Below, in pieces: positions 13,824 to 21,217 of a stretch of 26,412 nt of DNA. The notes beneath the pieces were generated by a model. The model was not told the DNA's origin. It saw only the letters and a program-made list of their open reading frames with translations, and did no database searches. Both the position numbers and the translations under genes were made by a program. The stretch comes from Parcubacteria group bacterium CG1_02_39_15 (GTDB lineage: Bacteria; Patescibacteriota; Minisyncoccia; Minisyncoccales; Paceibacteraceae). The stretch's first letter is position 1. Each line of letters begins with the position of its first letter. The stretch is taken from positions 1-26,412 of the forward strand of contig MNWE01000019.1 in assembly GCA_001872265.1 (NCBI GenBank), read 5' to 3'.

Positions 13824-15587
13824 TCTTCTAATTTTTAGAACTTCTTCTGGGGCGGTGGTGATAATTTGGTCTTCGGTGTAAGAAGCTACCACCTTGATAG
13901 CCACGTGCTTTTGGCCGGCAAAAAATATTCCTTCGCCCACTTCCGCCTCCAATAAAAGATATTTTTCTTCTTCGGTCAGATTAAAAGTTTTTTGAACCAC
14001 CTCTATGGTAGCTGGCGACTGCTTCATCAAAAGCTGCAAGGAAGAGTTGGTGATAATGGGCTGCCCGTATTCTGATTTCATAAAGTCCGAAACATCTTGG
14101 GTGATGGTGGTTACTCCCAGCCAATATTTTCTTGCCCGCTTGGCCATGCCGTATAGAAACGAAGCTCCATCGGCGGTCTTCATGATCCACCAGGCCTCAT
14201 CTACCACTAAGATTCTTTTTTTTAGTTCCGACCGAACCTTGTTCCAGATGTATCTCATAATAATAAACATGGCTATGGGCCGCAACTCGTCTTCCATATC
14301 TCTGATCCCAAAAACAACAAAGGGCTTTTCCATAGAGATGTTGGTGGGTTGATTGAAAAATTGGGCAAAGGTTCCCTTCGAAAATTTCCTGACCCGCCTA
14401 ACCAAAGACTCCGCTCCCTCCATCCCCTCCAAGACTTGTTCAAAATCCGACATCAAGGGAATCTTGCCTTGCCAGGTTGAAGGATCGGTTTCAGGAGTAA
14501 TGTCTCTGGCGGCGTAAGTTTCTGTCAAAGCTCTATCGCAAATTGCGTCTTCCTCCGGAGTTAATCCTCCCAACATAATCCTCAGAAGCCCTACCAGGTT
14601 GATAATATTGCTTCGCAAAACGTCTTCTGCTTTTTCATCTGGCCGGGGAGCGGGCAAGTCGAAAGGGTTAATGTGATTCGGGCTGGCTAAAGAGATATTA
14701 AAAAATGAGCCGCCGATCGCTTCGGCTAAAGGCTGATATTCATTTTCCGGATCAACCGCTATTGTGTCTACGCCGGACATCAAAGACCTTAAAATCTCTA
14801 ATTTTACTGCGTAAGATTTTCCGCTGCCTGCCTTAGCAAAAACTACCGAATTAGCATTCTCCAGCGAAAATCGGTCAAACAAAATCAGGGAATTATTGTG
14901 CTGGTTGACGCCGTACAAAATCCCTTCGTTAGAGCTTAAATCAAAAGAAACAAAAGGAAAGATAGAAGACAAAGGGTCGGTATTCATCGAGGTATAGACC
15001 TGAAGCTGATCTAGGCCATAGGGAGCAGAACAATTAAACCCTTCCCTTTGTTGGTAAAGGGCCGGTTTAATATAAATTAATCTTGATTCTAAGATTGATC
15101 TTAGAGTGATTTCAATGTCTTCTAATTCTTTTGGATTATTCCCGTAAGCAGTCAGATAGAGGCCGAACTTAAACATTCTTTCTTGAGCGGTTTGGAGCCT
15201 ATCTCTCAAAGCTTCTAAATCTTGATAAGCCGTCTCCAGGGCCGGATCGCGGATTAAACCATTTTCCTCTCTTTCTATAATTTCAGCCTGGACCTCTGTC
15301 ACCTTTTTTCTTAACTGCTTTAAGACCTGGCTGGTTTCAATCGGGTGGATGTGAAACCCAATATCCATGGGCGTATCCAGATTGATAACCGGAGAAAACC
15401 AAGCCGTGCTTAGATACCTTGGATAGGAAAAAATAAAAAAAGATTTAGCTAATCTTTCCCCTAGTTTAAGATGGTCAGAAGTCAGGGCAACTGAAGAAGG
15501 AGCAATGATATCTTTTGCTCCAATTGCCGGCGCTTCAAAGATTTTTTCTGGGACGCCTCTTTTTCCTTTTAAAAAAGGGAGCTTCAT
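13809..15587 (-). CDS. virB4: VirB4/TraC-type conjugative ATPase (main part)
   Basis: A 592-residue T4SS ATPase. It carries Walker A AKAGSGKS (about 251-258), DTIAVDPENEYQPLAEAIGG behind it, Walker B RILVVDEAWW (about 458-467) and TITQDVSDF, all typical of VirB4/TraC. VirB4 powers pilus or substrate handling at the cytoplasmic face of the channel. The usual N-terminal domain is encoded by the separate upstream gene (15594-16235), six bases away, so the ATPase is split in two polypeptides. The last few codons (RARGG) fall within a dispersed hairpin repeat and may be acquired. The assignment is firm. Confidence 0.92.
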   Translation of the reverse strand: MKLPFLKGKRGVPEKIFEAPAIGAKDIIAPSSVALTSDHLKLGERLAKSFFIFSYPRYLSTAWFSPVINLDTPMDIGFHIHPIETSQVLKQLRKKVTEVQAEIIEREENGLIRDPALETAYQDLEALRDRLQTAQERMFKFGLYLTAYGNNPKELEDIEITLRSILESRLIYIKPALYQQREGFNCSAPYGLDQLQVYTSMNTDPLSSIFPFVSFDLSSNEGILYGVNQHNNSLILFDRFSLENANSVVFAKAGSGKSYAVKLEILRSLMSGVDTIAVDPENEYQPLAEAIGGSFFNISLASPNHINPFDLPAPRPDEKAEDVLRSNIINLVGLLRIMLGGLTPEEDAICDRALTETYAARDITPETDPSTWQGKIPLMSDFEQVLEGMEGAESLVRRVRKFSKGTFAQFFNQPTNISMEKPFVVFGIRDMEDELRPIAMFIIMRYIWNKVRSELKKRILVVDEAWWIMKTADGASFLYGMAKRARKYWLGVTTITQDVSDFMKSEYGQPIITNSSLQLLMKQSPATIEVVQKTFNLTEEEKYLLLEAEVGEGIFFAGQKHVAIKVVASYTEDQIITTAPEEVLKIRRARGG

Positions 15588-15593
15588 TGTGTT

Positions 15594-16235
15594 TTAGTGA
15601 ATTAACTCTGAAGGAATTTCTGGGTAATAACCGACCTCAGCTTCTTCCGGGTGGTACAGGCTCCAAAAAAGCTCAATTAGCTCAGAGGTATTTAGAGGAA
15701 CGCACTGGAGGCCGCATCTCCTTAGCCCCAGGGCGACAAACTCCATTCTTTGCCAAAGCTGAGATTTGGCCCGATTAAATTGTTCTTCTCGAAAGTCGCC
15801 AGTAGGTTCCCTCCCCAGTATGCCTTTAGCTGTTTTCATCCCGGGGATTTCAACTAAAGTGAAAGGGACTACTACAAAAAAGTTTTTAGACATAATTGCT
15901 CCTCCGGCGATTAGTTCCTTAATGAATTTCTGATAATCAGCAGTTTGAATTTTAAGAAGTTCATTTTTTTGCTGGGTTTCCAACTCTTTTAATTTGTCGA
16001 GATAGCCAGTGATGTTGAGCTTTCGCGATTGGACTACAATTTCTAAAGAAAAATCCAAAGAATTTAAAAAATTCTGGAATTGATAAATAATAGCTTTTTG
16101 TTCGTCGTCAGACTTCAGGGCAAAGTTCTGCGAGGAAACCATTAGTACTCCTCGGAGGGCCTTGTTGTTCAAAATGACTACCCCTTCCCTGATTTCGTCA
16201 ACCTCCAAAAATTGTTGAGTTGAAGTTTGGGGCAT
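15594..16235 (-). CDS. TraC-like N-terminal domain protein of split VirB4
   Basis: A 213-residue protein whose features match the N-terminal domain of VirB4/TraC ATPases: an opening FLEVDEIREGVVILNNKALRGVLMVSS, a helical part with QFQNFLNSLDFSLEIVVQSRKLN, and FFVVVPF. It then has a conserved helix, GLRRCGLQCVPLNTSELIELFWSLYHPEEA, and lacks Walker motifs. It stands three bases after the PrgI-like gene and six before the ATPase part. It probably joins the ATPase to the membrane subunits PrgI and VirB6. The split state is seen directly; the joint function is inference. Confidence 0.8.
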   Translation of the reverse strand: MPQTSTQQFLEVDEIREGVVILNNKALRGVLMVSSQNFALKSDDEQKAIIYQFQNFLNSLDFSLEIVVQSRKLNITGYLDKLKELETQQKNELLKIQTADYQKFIKELIAGGAIMSKNFFVVVPFTLVEIPGMKTAKGILGREPTGDFREEQFNRAKSQLWQRMEFVALGLRRCGLQCVPLNTSELIELFWSLYHPEEAEVGYYPEIPSELIH

Positions 16236-16238
16236 AGT

Positions 16239-16649
16239 TTACTTAGTTTTTATTTCGATTTGGGTTCTGAGTTTTTTCAATTGGCTTTTTTCGGCAATTT
16301 TTAACGGCAATTCGTCTTTATTTTCATCCTCCTTTACAGCCGCTTCTTTTTTAAAAACCTGAATCGGAGTTTCTTTTTTTCTCCAAAGGAAGATTTTAGG
16401 CGAGACGGAAAATTTTAAAAAATTGCCAAAAATGATTGGCAGGCTCCGGCCGCCGATTTTTAAAAAGGCAAAAGCAACAGATATTCCTCCGGCAATTAGA
16501 CAGCCGCTTAAAAATACAGAAAAAGGGACAGTAAAATAAAGCACAAAACAGACAGCTCCGGCGACGGCAATAAACATGAACTGTTTAAAAGTGAGAGGGC
16601 CAACTATTTTTGCTTCATGCTCAATAAATTGAGGAACGGTAAATCTCAT
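16239..16649 (-). CDS. PrgI/VirB3-like membrane protein
   Basis: The protein has 136 residues and begins FTVPQFIEHEAKIVGPLTFKQF, the PrgI-family opening, followed by two close membrane helices (about 26-65) and a conserved stretch with GGRSLPIIFGNFLKF. A charged cytoplasmic tail follows. PrgI-family proteins correspond to VirB3 and sit next to VirB4 in Gram-positive-type T4SS. Three bases separate it from the TraC-like gene. The family call is good. Confidence 0.85.
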   Translation of the reverse strand: MRFTVPQFIEHEAKIVGPLTFKQFMFIAVAGAVCFVLYFTVPFSVFLSGCLIAGGISVAFAFLKIGGRSLPIIFGNFLKFSVSPKIFLWRKKETPIQVFKKEAAVKEDENKDELPLKIAEKSQLKKLRTQIEIKTK

Positions 16650-16657
16650 AAAGATAT

Positions 16658-17104
16658 TTATTCAATAGATTCGCGGTAAACGTCTTCCCCCGAGGGAGCC
16701 TCTGGTTTTTCTACGGGAGGCGCCTCTTCTGTTCCTTCTGGTTTTGTTCCCGGTTCCGTTATCGGACTTCTCGGGGGGATGCCTTCTGTTTTATAAATTT
16801 CTTCTAAGGCCGGTTTCAAGGGATAAAAAATGAAGCGATTAATTTCGCGAGCTACCCTTTGAGCCATTTCTTTTCCCAATTCAACTTCTTTTTCCAGGGC
16901 TGTTTGGAATTCGTCTGGCGGCAAAACTCCCATTAAAACGTAACCTGCGTATTTGGCTACATCTGAAACCTGCTCAACTCCGTTTTTTTCGCAAACGTTC
17001 CAAATGTCATCTGCGGTTTCCTCAGAGAAAACCGCTTCCTTTATTTCTCTAGGAAGTTTTTCATACAATTTCCATAATTGGTCTCTAGTATATTCTTTAG
17101 GCAT
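16658..17104 (-). CDS. Helical protein of T4SS-like locus, unknown
   Basis: This is a soluble 148-residue protein. Its helical N-terminal part reads YTRDQLWKLYEKLPREIKEAVF and includes VLMGVLPPDEFQTAL. A following helix has EINRFIFYPLKPALEEIY. The last 35 residues form a Pro/Glu-rich, probably disordered tail. There are no membrane helices and no known motif was recognised. It is the first gene after the plus-strand insertion at 17192-17422 and is followed by PrgI nine bases later. The composition suggests a cytoplasmic adaptor in the same operon. The function is unknown. Confidence 0.7.
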   Translation of the reverse strand: MPKEYTRDQLWKLYEKLPREIKEAVFSEETADDIWNVCEKNGVEQVSDVAKYAGYVLMGVLPPDEFQTALEKEVELGKEMAQRVAREINRFIFYPLKPALEEIYKTEGIPPRSPITEPGTKPEGTEEAPPVEKPEAPSGEDVYRESIE

Positions 17105-17109
17105 TTATC

Positions 17110-17137
17110 TTGACAAATTTTAAATATAGTGTATACT
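17110..17137 (+). promoter_or_regulatory. Promoter of the orphan small gene
   Basis: TTGACA (17110-17115) and TATACT (17132-17137), with a 16-base spacer, give a near-consensus sigma70 promoter. Transcription would start at about 17144, roughly 48 bases before the ATG. It is divergent from the gene ending at 17104. Confidence 0.8.
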
Positions 17138-17175
17138 ATTATTTAGTAAGCCCCTATTATCCCGAATAATGTATG

Positions 17176-17184
17176 AAAGGAGGT
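17176..17184 (+). promoter_or_regulatory. Strong Shine-Dalgarno site
   Basis: AAAGGAGGT with seven bases to the ATG at 17192, a near-perfect match to the anti-SD of 16S rRNA. It is notable because most genes here have no recognisable SD, and it fixes the start of this gene. Confidence 0.85.
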
Positions 17185-17191
17185 AATCGCA

Positions 17192-17422
17192 ATGGGGTTA
17201 TTCAATGGCGCTCCGACTCCAGAACAGCTATATCGCAAATCCCTCACGAACCAGTTTATCTCGGGGAAGGATCTTGCAGAGGCTTGGCGTACCGCCGAAA
17301 CCTCAATGATCCTGGCTGCTCGTGAAGAGTCGGCTACCAAGGCTCGCGATATGGAACTTAAGGCCGTTGAGCGAGCAAAGGCTGCCAAGCAAAAGAGGGA
17401 TGACGAACTTAAACGTTCGTGA
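17192..17422 (+). CDS. Orphan small helical protein, own transcription unit
   Basis: The protein has 76 residues. It starts MGLFNGAPTPEQLYRKSL, and the rest is one long charged helix rich in Ala, Glu, Lys and Arg, ending KRDDELKRS. No family was recognised. It is the only plus-strand gene in this 12-kb minus-strand locus and has its own near-consensus promoter, strong Shine-Dalgarno site and terminator. The codon choice is clearly more GC-rich (CTC, ATC, GCC, CGC) than that of its neighbours. It splits the VirB6-like gene from the rest of the T4SS genes. These traits fit a highly expressed, transferred moron-type gene; its role is unknown. Confidence 0.75.
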   Translation: MGLFNGAPTPEQLYRKSLTNQFISGKDLAEAWRTAETSMILAAREESATKARDMELKAVERAKAAKQKRDDELKRS

Positions 17423-17440
17423 CCTCTTAACCCTGGCGGG

Positions 17441-17480
17441 AAGTGGACGGTCGTTCGTACAGATCGTCCACTTTTGTTTT
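17441..17480 (+). terminator. Terminator of the orphan small gene
   Basis: AAGTGGACG (17441-17449) pairs perfectly with CGTCCACTT (17465-17473), and TTTTGTTTT follows. The tail overlaps the last base pairs of the VirB6-like gene on the other strand. Confidence 0.85.
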
Positions 17481-20223
17481 AAATCTTCTTCTTCCTTGCT
17501 CTTTTTGTTTTTTCTTTAACTTCTTTTAATTTTTGCTCCGCCTCCTTTTTTACTTTTTCTACTTCTTGGATTGGTTCAATCGATGTCCTATACATTTCTA
17601 ACAATTTGTCTCTCAGTTGTCCTACCGCAACTTTGGCTGGTTCAATTTTTGCTTCTTTTGCTTCCATTTCTCCCCGTACGCTTTCAAAGTTACCCATTCC
17701 AACCCTAAATTTAGCTAATTCTTCATTTGCTCTTGTTAAAGCGGGGCCCGTAAGGCGGCCGGAGGCAATTTGCTCTTCAGTTTTTTTGATGCTTTCTTCA
17801 AGAGAACTTAATGAATCTCTCCATTCTCCTATAGCTGACTCGAGGCTTTTAATTTTGGCCTCTTGGTCTTTAATCTGGGCAATCATTCCTTCTCCTTCTT
17901 CTATTTTCTCCCGGACATCTTGTGACATCCCTTTTTCTGTCTTGGGCCATTCTTCCACCAGCCGTTCTTTTAGACGTTCGTCCTTCTCTTCTTCTGAGAC
18001 TTCTTCCCTCGGAGCAACACCAGCTTGTAGCTCTTCTACTCGCCTGTCCATTTTCGCTTGTTCCTCCGGCGTTTTACTCGCTTTGATTTTTTCATATTCT
18101 CTATTGACGTCCTTCTTGTCCTCTAGTCCGACTCCTAATCCCCGAGCTGCACTGCTCGTTAAATATTTATGCATTTTGGAATTATTGTCTTTGTACCAAT
18201 CTGGATTGGCCTTTTGCCTGATAAGCATTGATTCTCGGAATCTATCAATGAATTCCCTTCCATGAATGGCTTCTAACCCGCCTACCTGGGCGCCAGTTCC
18301 GAATTTATGCAAAATCTCTATGAAATCCTCGTCTTTTAGGGCAATGGGTTTTGATACATTGCCCATCTGGTCTCTTTTGAGTTTAGACATTATCTTCGTG
18401 TAAATAGGATTATCTCTACCAACTTGGGTTTCGGCAAATCTCTTCTTATCTTCTTCAGAAACCGTTAAGCCGTAAGCTTCCAAGTCAGCCGGAGTCAATC
18501 TCGCTTTTCTGACTAGTCCTTTTTCTTCTTCTCCTTCTTTCCCTACTATGTCCTCGTCTTTGAAATACCCCGTTTGGAGAATTTCTTTTTGTTTGCCGTA
18601 CTTAGCAGCTTCGGTTCCTACGCGCTGTACTATGCCCTCTAAGTCTTTGTCTTCTTTTATTATGCCTTTTTCTTTCAAATAATCTTTAACGTCGCCAAGG
18701 TTGCCGTTTTTAATCGCCGCTCTTATAGCGCCGATGGCTTTGTCCCAGCCAATGCCGGTTGCTTTGGCTCTCATATAGCCCTCAGCAAACTCAGCCGCCT
18801 GAGTTTTAGCTGATTTATTATCAAGAGCTCCTTCGGCCTGGCCAATCCAAGCTCCCATTTTTTCTTTCATGGCAGCCGGCGCTCTCTCTAATTGAGCTCC
18901 AGCTATCCGAGTAAGGGCTGCTCCCGGCCTCAGTCCCCAAGAGACCATTCCTCTCCATCCCTTTCTTCCTTCCCAAGGAGCTTTTGTCCCTTCCATTCTC
19001 TTTGCCACCGCTTCAGCTGGTCTGCCCAAATATCGCAGAGCCGCGGCTGAAGCCCCGGCCTTAGCTAATCCGCCGGCTATTTTGCCGGCGCCCCTGGCTA
19101 TGCCAGTTCCTTTTTCTTTAAACCAGCCGGTAACGAAGCCAGCGCCCATGGCTGAGGTTGAAGTGGCTGAAAAAAAGCCAACAATCAAAAAGGCCAAGAC
19201 CACCAGATATTGGAGCATCTCGCCGACAAACTCAACAAAATCCATGGTCAGCCAGCCGCCGCCGCCAGCCGTGGCCACAGCAGTTACATTAAAGGTTTCC
19301 CTTTGGAAAATAACCATTAATTGCTCTCCTAAATACAAGAAAAAGGCGCCAGTGATGCCGATAATGCACCATTGGACAAACTGATTCCACCATTGATCCC
19401 AATCCAGAAGCCCCAAGTTTAAGGTTTTTCGGGTGCCCGGAGCTAACAACAAGGTGAAGAAGGCAAAAGGCGAAAGGATAACCAGCATCCAAATCATCAC
19501 ATACCTCATGATAAACAAGAGCGCATACATAAAGAAAATAAAAGCCGCCACCAAGTTAAAAATAATCATAACAATGGTTTTTCCTAGGGCAGAAACAGCG
19601 TTTAATGGATTTACACAGCCAACCAAAGACTGCAAAATTAAAGAGCCTTGAGCTGAAAATTGATTTCCCAGCATTTTGAAACCAGTCAGTTCCTCTAAGA
19701 AAAAGTTCATTAAAATATTAGAAGCATCAATAATTAAACCGCACATTACCGGAGTAAAATTAATTAAAAGAGCGATAATCACTAACTTTGGCAGGGCTTT
19801 TTTAGCTTGGTATTCGCTAATCCTGAGGGCGGTAGCTAAACCAATAACTACCAGAATAATAATAAAGAACATATTGGCAAAATCTCTGACGATCGGCCAG
19901 CCAACTCCCACAATGGTAGGCATGCCTCGATGAATTAAAGCGGTATAAGGAATATCAATAAAATAAGGGCTCAAAACCCACCACAAAATCAGCGAGGCGA
20001 GCCCCATGATCAGAATAGAAATTGTTAGAACAACCTGCATGGCTAAAGAAATCACGCAGGTAGCCACCCACAACCCGATTAACTGGACAAAGGCGTGAGC
20101 AGGCTGAAGAGGAAGAGTCAACCCCAAAACAACGGAAAATAAAACAGCAGCTAAAACTGCTGGTTTCTTAAGTTTGCTAAATCTGAGAAAGAAATTTTTA
20201 ATTTTACTTTCCATCAATTTCAT
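17479..20223 (-). CDS. VirB6/TrbL-like polytopic membrane protein with long helical tail
   Basis: A 914-residue protein. A signal-like start ends at about PAHAF (residue 45), and six to eight membrane helices follow up to about residue 360. Among them are MFFIIILVVIGLATAL and MYALLFIMRYVMIWMLVIL. WDQWWNQFVQWCIIGITGAFF lies near the end of this part, as in TrbL/VirB6 proteins of CPR and Gram-positive T4SS. Gly/Ala-rich segments (GKIAGGLAKAGASAA) follow, then about 500 cytoplasmic residues. These end in charged coiled coils (about 770-910) and a basic tip, KRARKKKI. VirB6 forms part of the channel across the membrane. It starts 11 bases after ksgA and is likely co-transcribed with it. The tail is unusually long and has no recognised domain. 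Confidence 0.82.
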   Translation of the reverse strand: MKLMESKIKNFFLRFSKLKKPAVLAAVLFSVVLGLTLPLQPAHAFVQLIGLWVATCVISLAMQVVLTISILIMGLASLILWWVLSPYFIDIPYTALIHRGMPTIVGVGWPIVRDFANMFFIIILVVIGLATALRISEYQAKKALPKLVIIALLINFTPVMCGLIIDASNILMNFFLEELTGFKMLGNQFSAQGSLILQSLVGCVNPLNAVSALGKTIVMIIFNLVAAFIFFMYALLFIMRYVMIWMLVILSPFAFFTLLLAPGTRKTLNLGLLDWDQWWNQFVQWCIIGITGAFFLYLGEQLMVIFQRETFNVTAVATAGGGGWLTMDFVEFVGEMLQYLVVLAFLIVGFFSATSTSAMGAGFVTGWFKEKGTGIARGAGKIAGGLAKAGASAAALRYLGRPAEAVAKRMEGTKAPWEGRKGWRGMVSWGLRPGAALTRIAGAQLERAPAAMKEKMGAWIGQAEGALDNKSAKTQAAEFAEGYMRAKATGIGWDKAIGAIRAAIKNGNLGDVKDYLKEKGIIKEDKDLEGIVQRVGTEAAKYGKQKEILQTGYFKDEDIVGKEGEEEKGLVRKARLTPADLEAYGLTVSEEDKKRFAETQVGRDNPIYTKIMSKLKRDQMGNVSKPIALKDEDFIEILHKFGTGAQVGGLEAIHGREFIDRFRESMLIRQKANPDWYKDNNSKMHKYLTSSAARGLGVGLEDKKDVNREYEKIKASKTPEEQAKMDRRVEELQAGVAPREEVSEEEKDERLKERLVEEWPKTEKGMSQDVREKIEEGEGMIAQIKDQEAKIKSLESAIGEWRDSLSSLEESIKKTEEQIASGRLTGPALTRANEELAKFRVGMGNFESVRGEMEAKEAKIEPAKVAVGQLRDKLLEMYRTSIEPIQEVEKVKKEAEQKLKEVKEKTKRARKKKI

Positions 20224-20234
20224 TCTACAAAAGA

Positions 20235-21152
20235 TTACTTTATTCTACAACTTTGCAATAGATTAATCCAATCGCCAATGCTTAAAGTTTCGGCTCTTTG
20301 ACTCGGTTGAATGCCATTTTTCAAAAGCCATTTTTCCGCTTTATTTCGTTCTAACCCCAGCCCCTTAGATAAATTATTAATTAATTGCTTTCTGGGTTGG
20401 GAAAACCCCGCCCTGACAATTTTAAAAAATCTGTGTGAATCTGTTTTCGTATCCGCGTGAATCTGTGTGATTCGGAGGATCGCCGAATCAACTTTGGGTT
20501 GGGGCCAGAAAGATTTTTTTGAAATATAAGAAACAATTTCAGGTTTGGCATAAAACTGAACAGAAATCGCTAAAAGATTCATGTCGGGCGGCCGGGCCAC
20601 AATTCTCTGCCCTACTTCTTTTTGGACGATTAATGTCATCTCTTTGGGCGGATTTTTGGATTCCAGAAATTTTCTGATAACTGGAGCTGTCAGATAAAAC
20701 GGGAGATTCGCTACCACCTTATAAGAATTTCCAATTTCCAATTTACAATTTTCAATCAATTTCCAATTTTCAATTTTCAAAATATCTCCGTAAATGATTT
20801 TTATATTATCAAAATATCTCAACGTATCTCCAAGTATCTCCACTAGTTTGGGGTCTTTTTCCACGGCAATTACCTTTTTTACCCTGTTAAATTGTTCGCC
20901 TTCGGCGAACACCTCGCTTGGCGAGGATTTAACAGGGTGAACTCTTTTAGCTAATTCCATTGTTAAATTTCCGATTCCAGGACCAATTTCCAAAACAATG
21001 TCATTTTGAGAAAGTTGGGCAGCTTCAATAACTCTTTTAATTACCCCTTTATCAATTAAAAAAATCTGGCCTAATCTTTTTAACGGCCGAATTCGGTATC
21101 CCTTGAATAGCGCTTTTGTTCTTGCGCCAGAGATGGCCCCCATTCCAATCAT
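20235..21152 (-). CDS. rsmA: 16S rRNA dimethyladenosine transferase KsgA/RsmA
   Basis: A 305-residue SAM-dependent enzyme that dimethylates two adjacent adenines near the 3' end of 16S rRNA. The motifs are intact: LGQIFLID (about 27-34), VLEIGPGIGNLT (about 53-64) for SAM, the catalytic NLPFYLTAP (about 149-157) and SFWPQPKVDSAILR. The enzyme is usually about 260-275 residues; the excess comes from repeat-derived insertions at residues 72-91 (a 60-bp palindromic element), 126-143 and about 228-241, which all keep the frame. The insertion sites are loops outside the motifs, so activity is likely kept. M4 at 21143 is an alternative start. The virB6-like gene follows closely. Confidence 0.92.
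   Translation of the reverse strand: MIGMGAISGARTKALFKGYRIRPLKRLGQIFLIDKGVIKRVIEAAQLSQNDIVLEIGPGIGNLTMELAKRVHPVKSSPSEVFAEGEQFNRVKKVIAVEKDPKLVEILGDTLRYFDNIKIIYGDILKIENWKLIENCKLEIGNSYKVVANLPFYLTAPVIRKFLESKNPPKEMTLIVQKEVGQRIVARPPDMNLLAISVQFYAKPEIVSYISKKSFWPQPKVDSAILRITQIHADTKTDSHRFFKIVRAGFSQPRKQLINNLSKGLGLERNKAEKWLLKNGIQPSQRAETLSIGDWINLLQSCRIK
20429..20470. repeat. CTGTGTGAATC repeat inside ksgA
   Basis: ATCTGTGTGAATCTG and GTGAATCTGTGTGA flank a short GTTTTCGTATCCGC centre. The segment encodes TQIHADTKTDSHRF in the loop before the C-terminal helices, where family members vary. It looks like one more repeat tolerated in the gene. Confidence 0.45.
20727..20780. repeat. TTTCCAA/TTTTCAA tandem repeat inside ksgA
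   Basis: About seven short units of the type AATTTCC, AATTTAC and AATTTTC follow each other and encode KIENWKLIENCKLEIGN, read from the minus strand. The segment falls between strands of the SAM-binding domain, just before the NLPFYLTAP motif. A similar tract occurs in yebC at 144-174. Confidence 0.6.
20880..20939. repeat. In-frame nested palindromic element in ksgA (RPE-like)
   Basis: The outer arms ACCCTGTTAAAT (20881-20892) and ATTTAACAGGGT (20927-20938) pair perfectly over 12 bp. They enclose two perfect hairpins, GTTCGCC/GGCGAAC (20894-20910) and CCTCGC/GCGAGG (20912-20926), giving a cloverleaf-like fold. The 60 bp encode 20 extra residues (72-91), HPVKSSPSEVFAEGEQFNRV. Taking them out leaves ELAKRVKKVIAVEKDP, the normal family sequence. 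The RV codons on both sides look like an imperfect duplication of the target. Confidence 0.8.
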
Positions 21153-21174
21153 TTTAGCACGATTGCAGCGGCTA

Positions 21175-21201
21175 TTGACAATTATCCATGATTTCTAAAT
21201 A
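21175..21201 (+). promoter_or_regulatory. Probable promoter of the LysM-CHAP gene
   Basis: TTGACA (21175-21180) with TAAATA (21196-21201) at a short 15-base spacing. A Shine-Dalgarno-like AGAAGGA (21207-21213) follows just before the ATG at 21218. The -35 is good and the -10 is weak. Confidence 0.45.
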
Positions 21202-21217
21202 ATGAAAGAAGGACAAA

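Noticed and set aside
17606..18265. Long plus-strand frame of 219 codons rich in Ser
   Set aside because: It is antisense to the coiled-coil tail of the VirB6-like gene; its Ser/Phe/Leu-rich composition is what a reversed Lys/Glu-rich helix region gives.
20727..20780. CRISPR-like or tandem-repeat array
   Set aside because: Units are too short and have no spacers; they are translated as part of ksgA.
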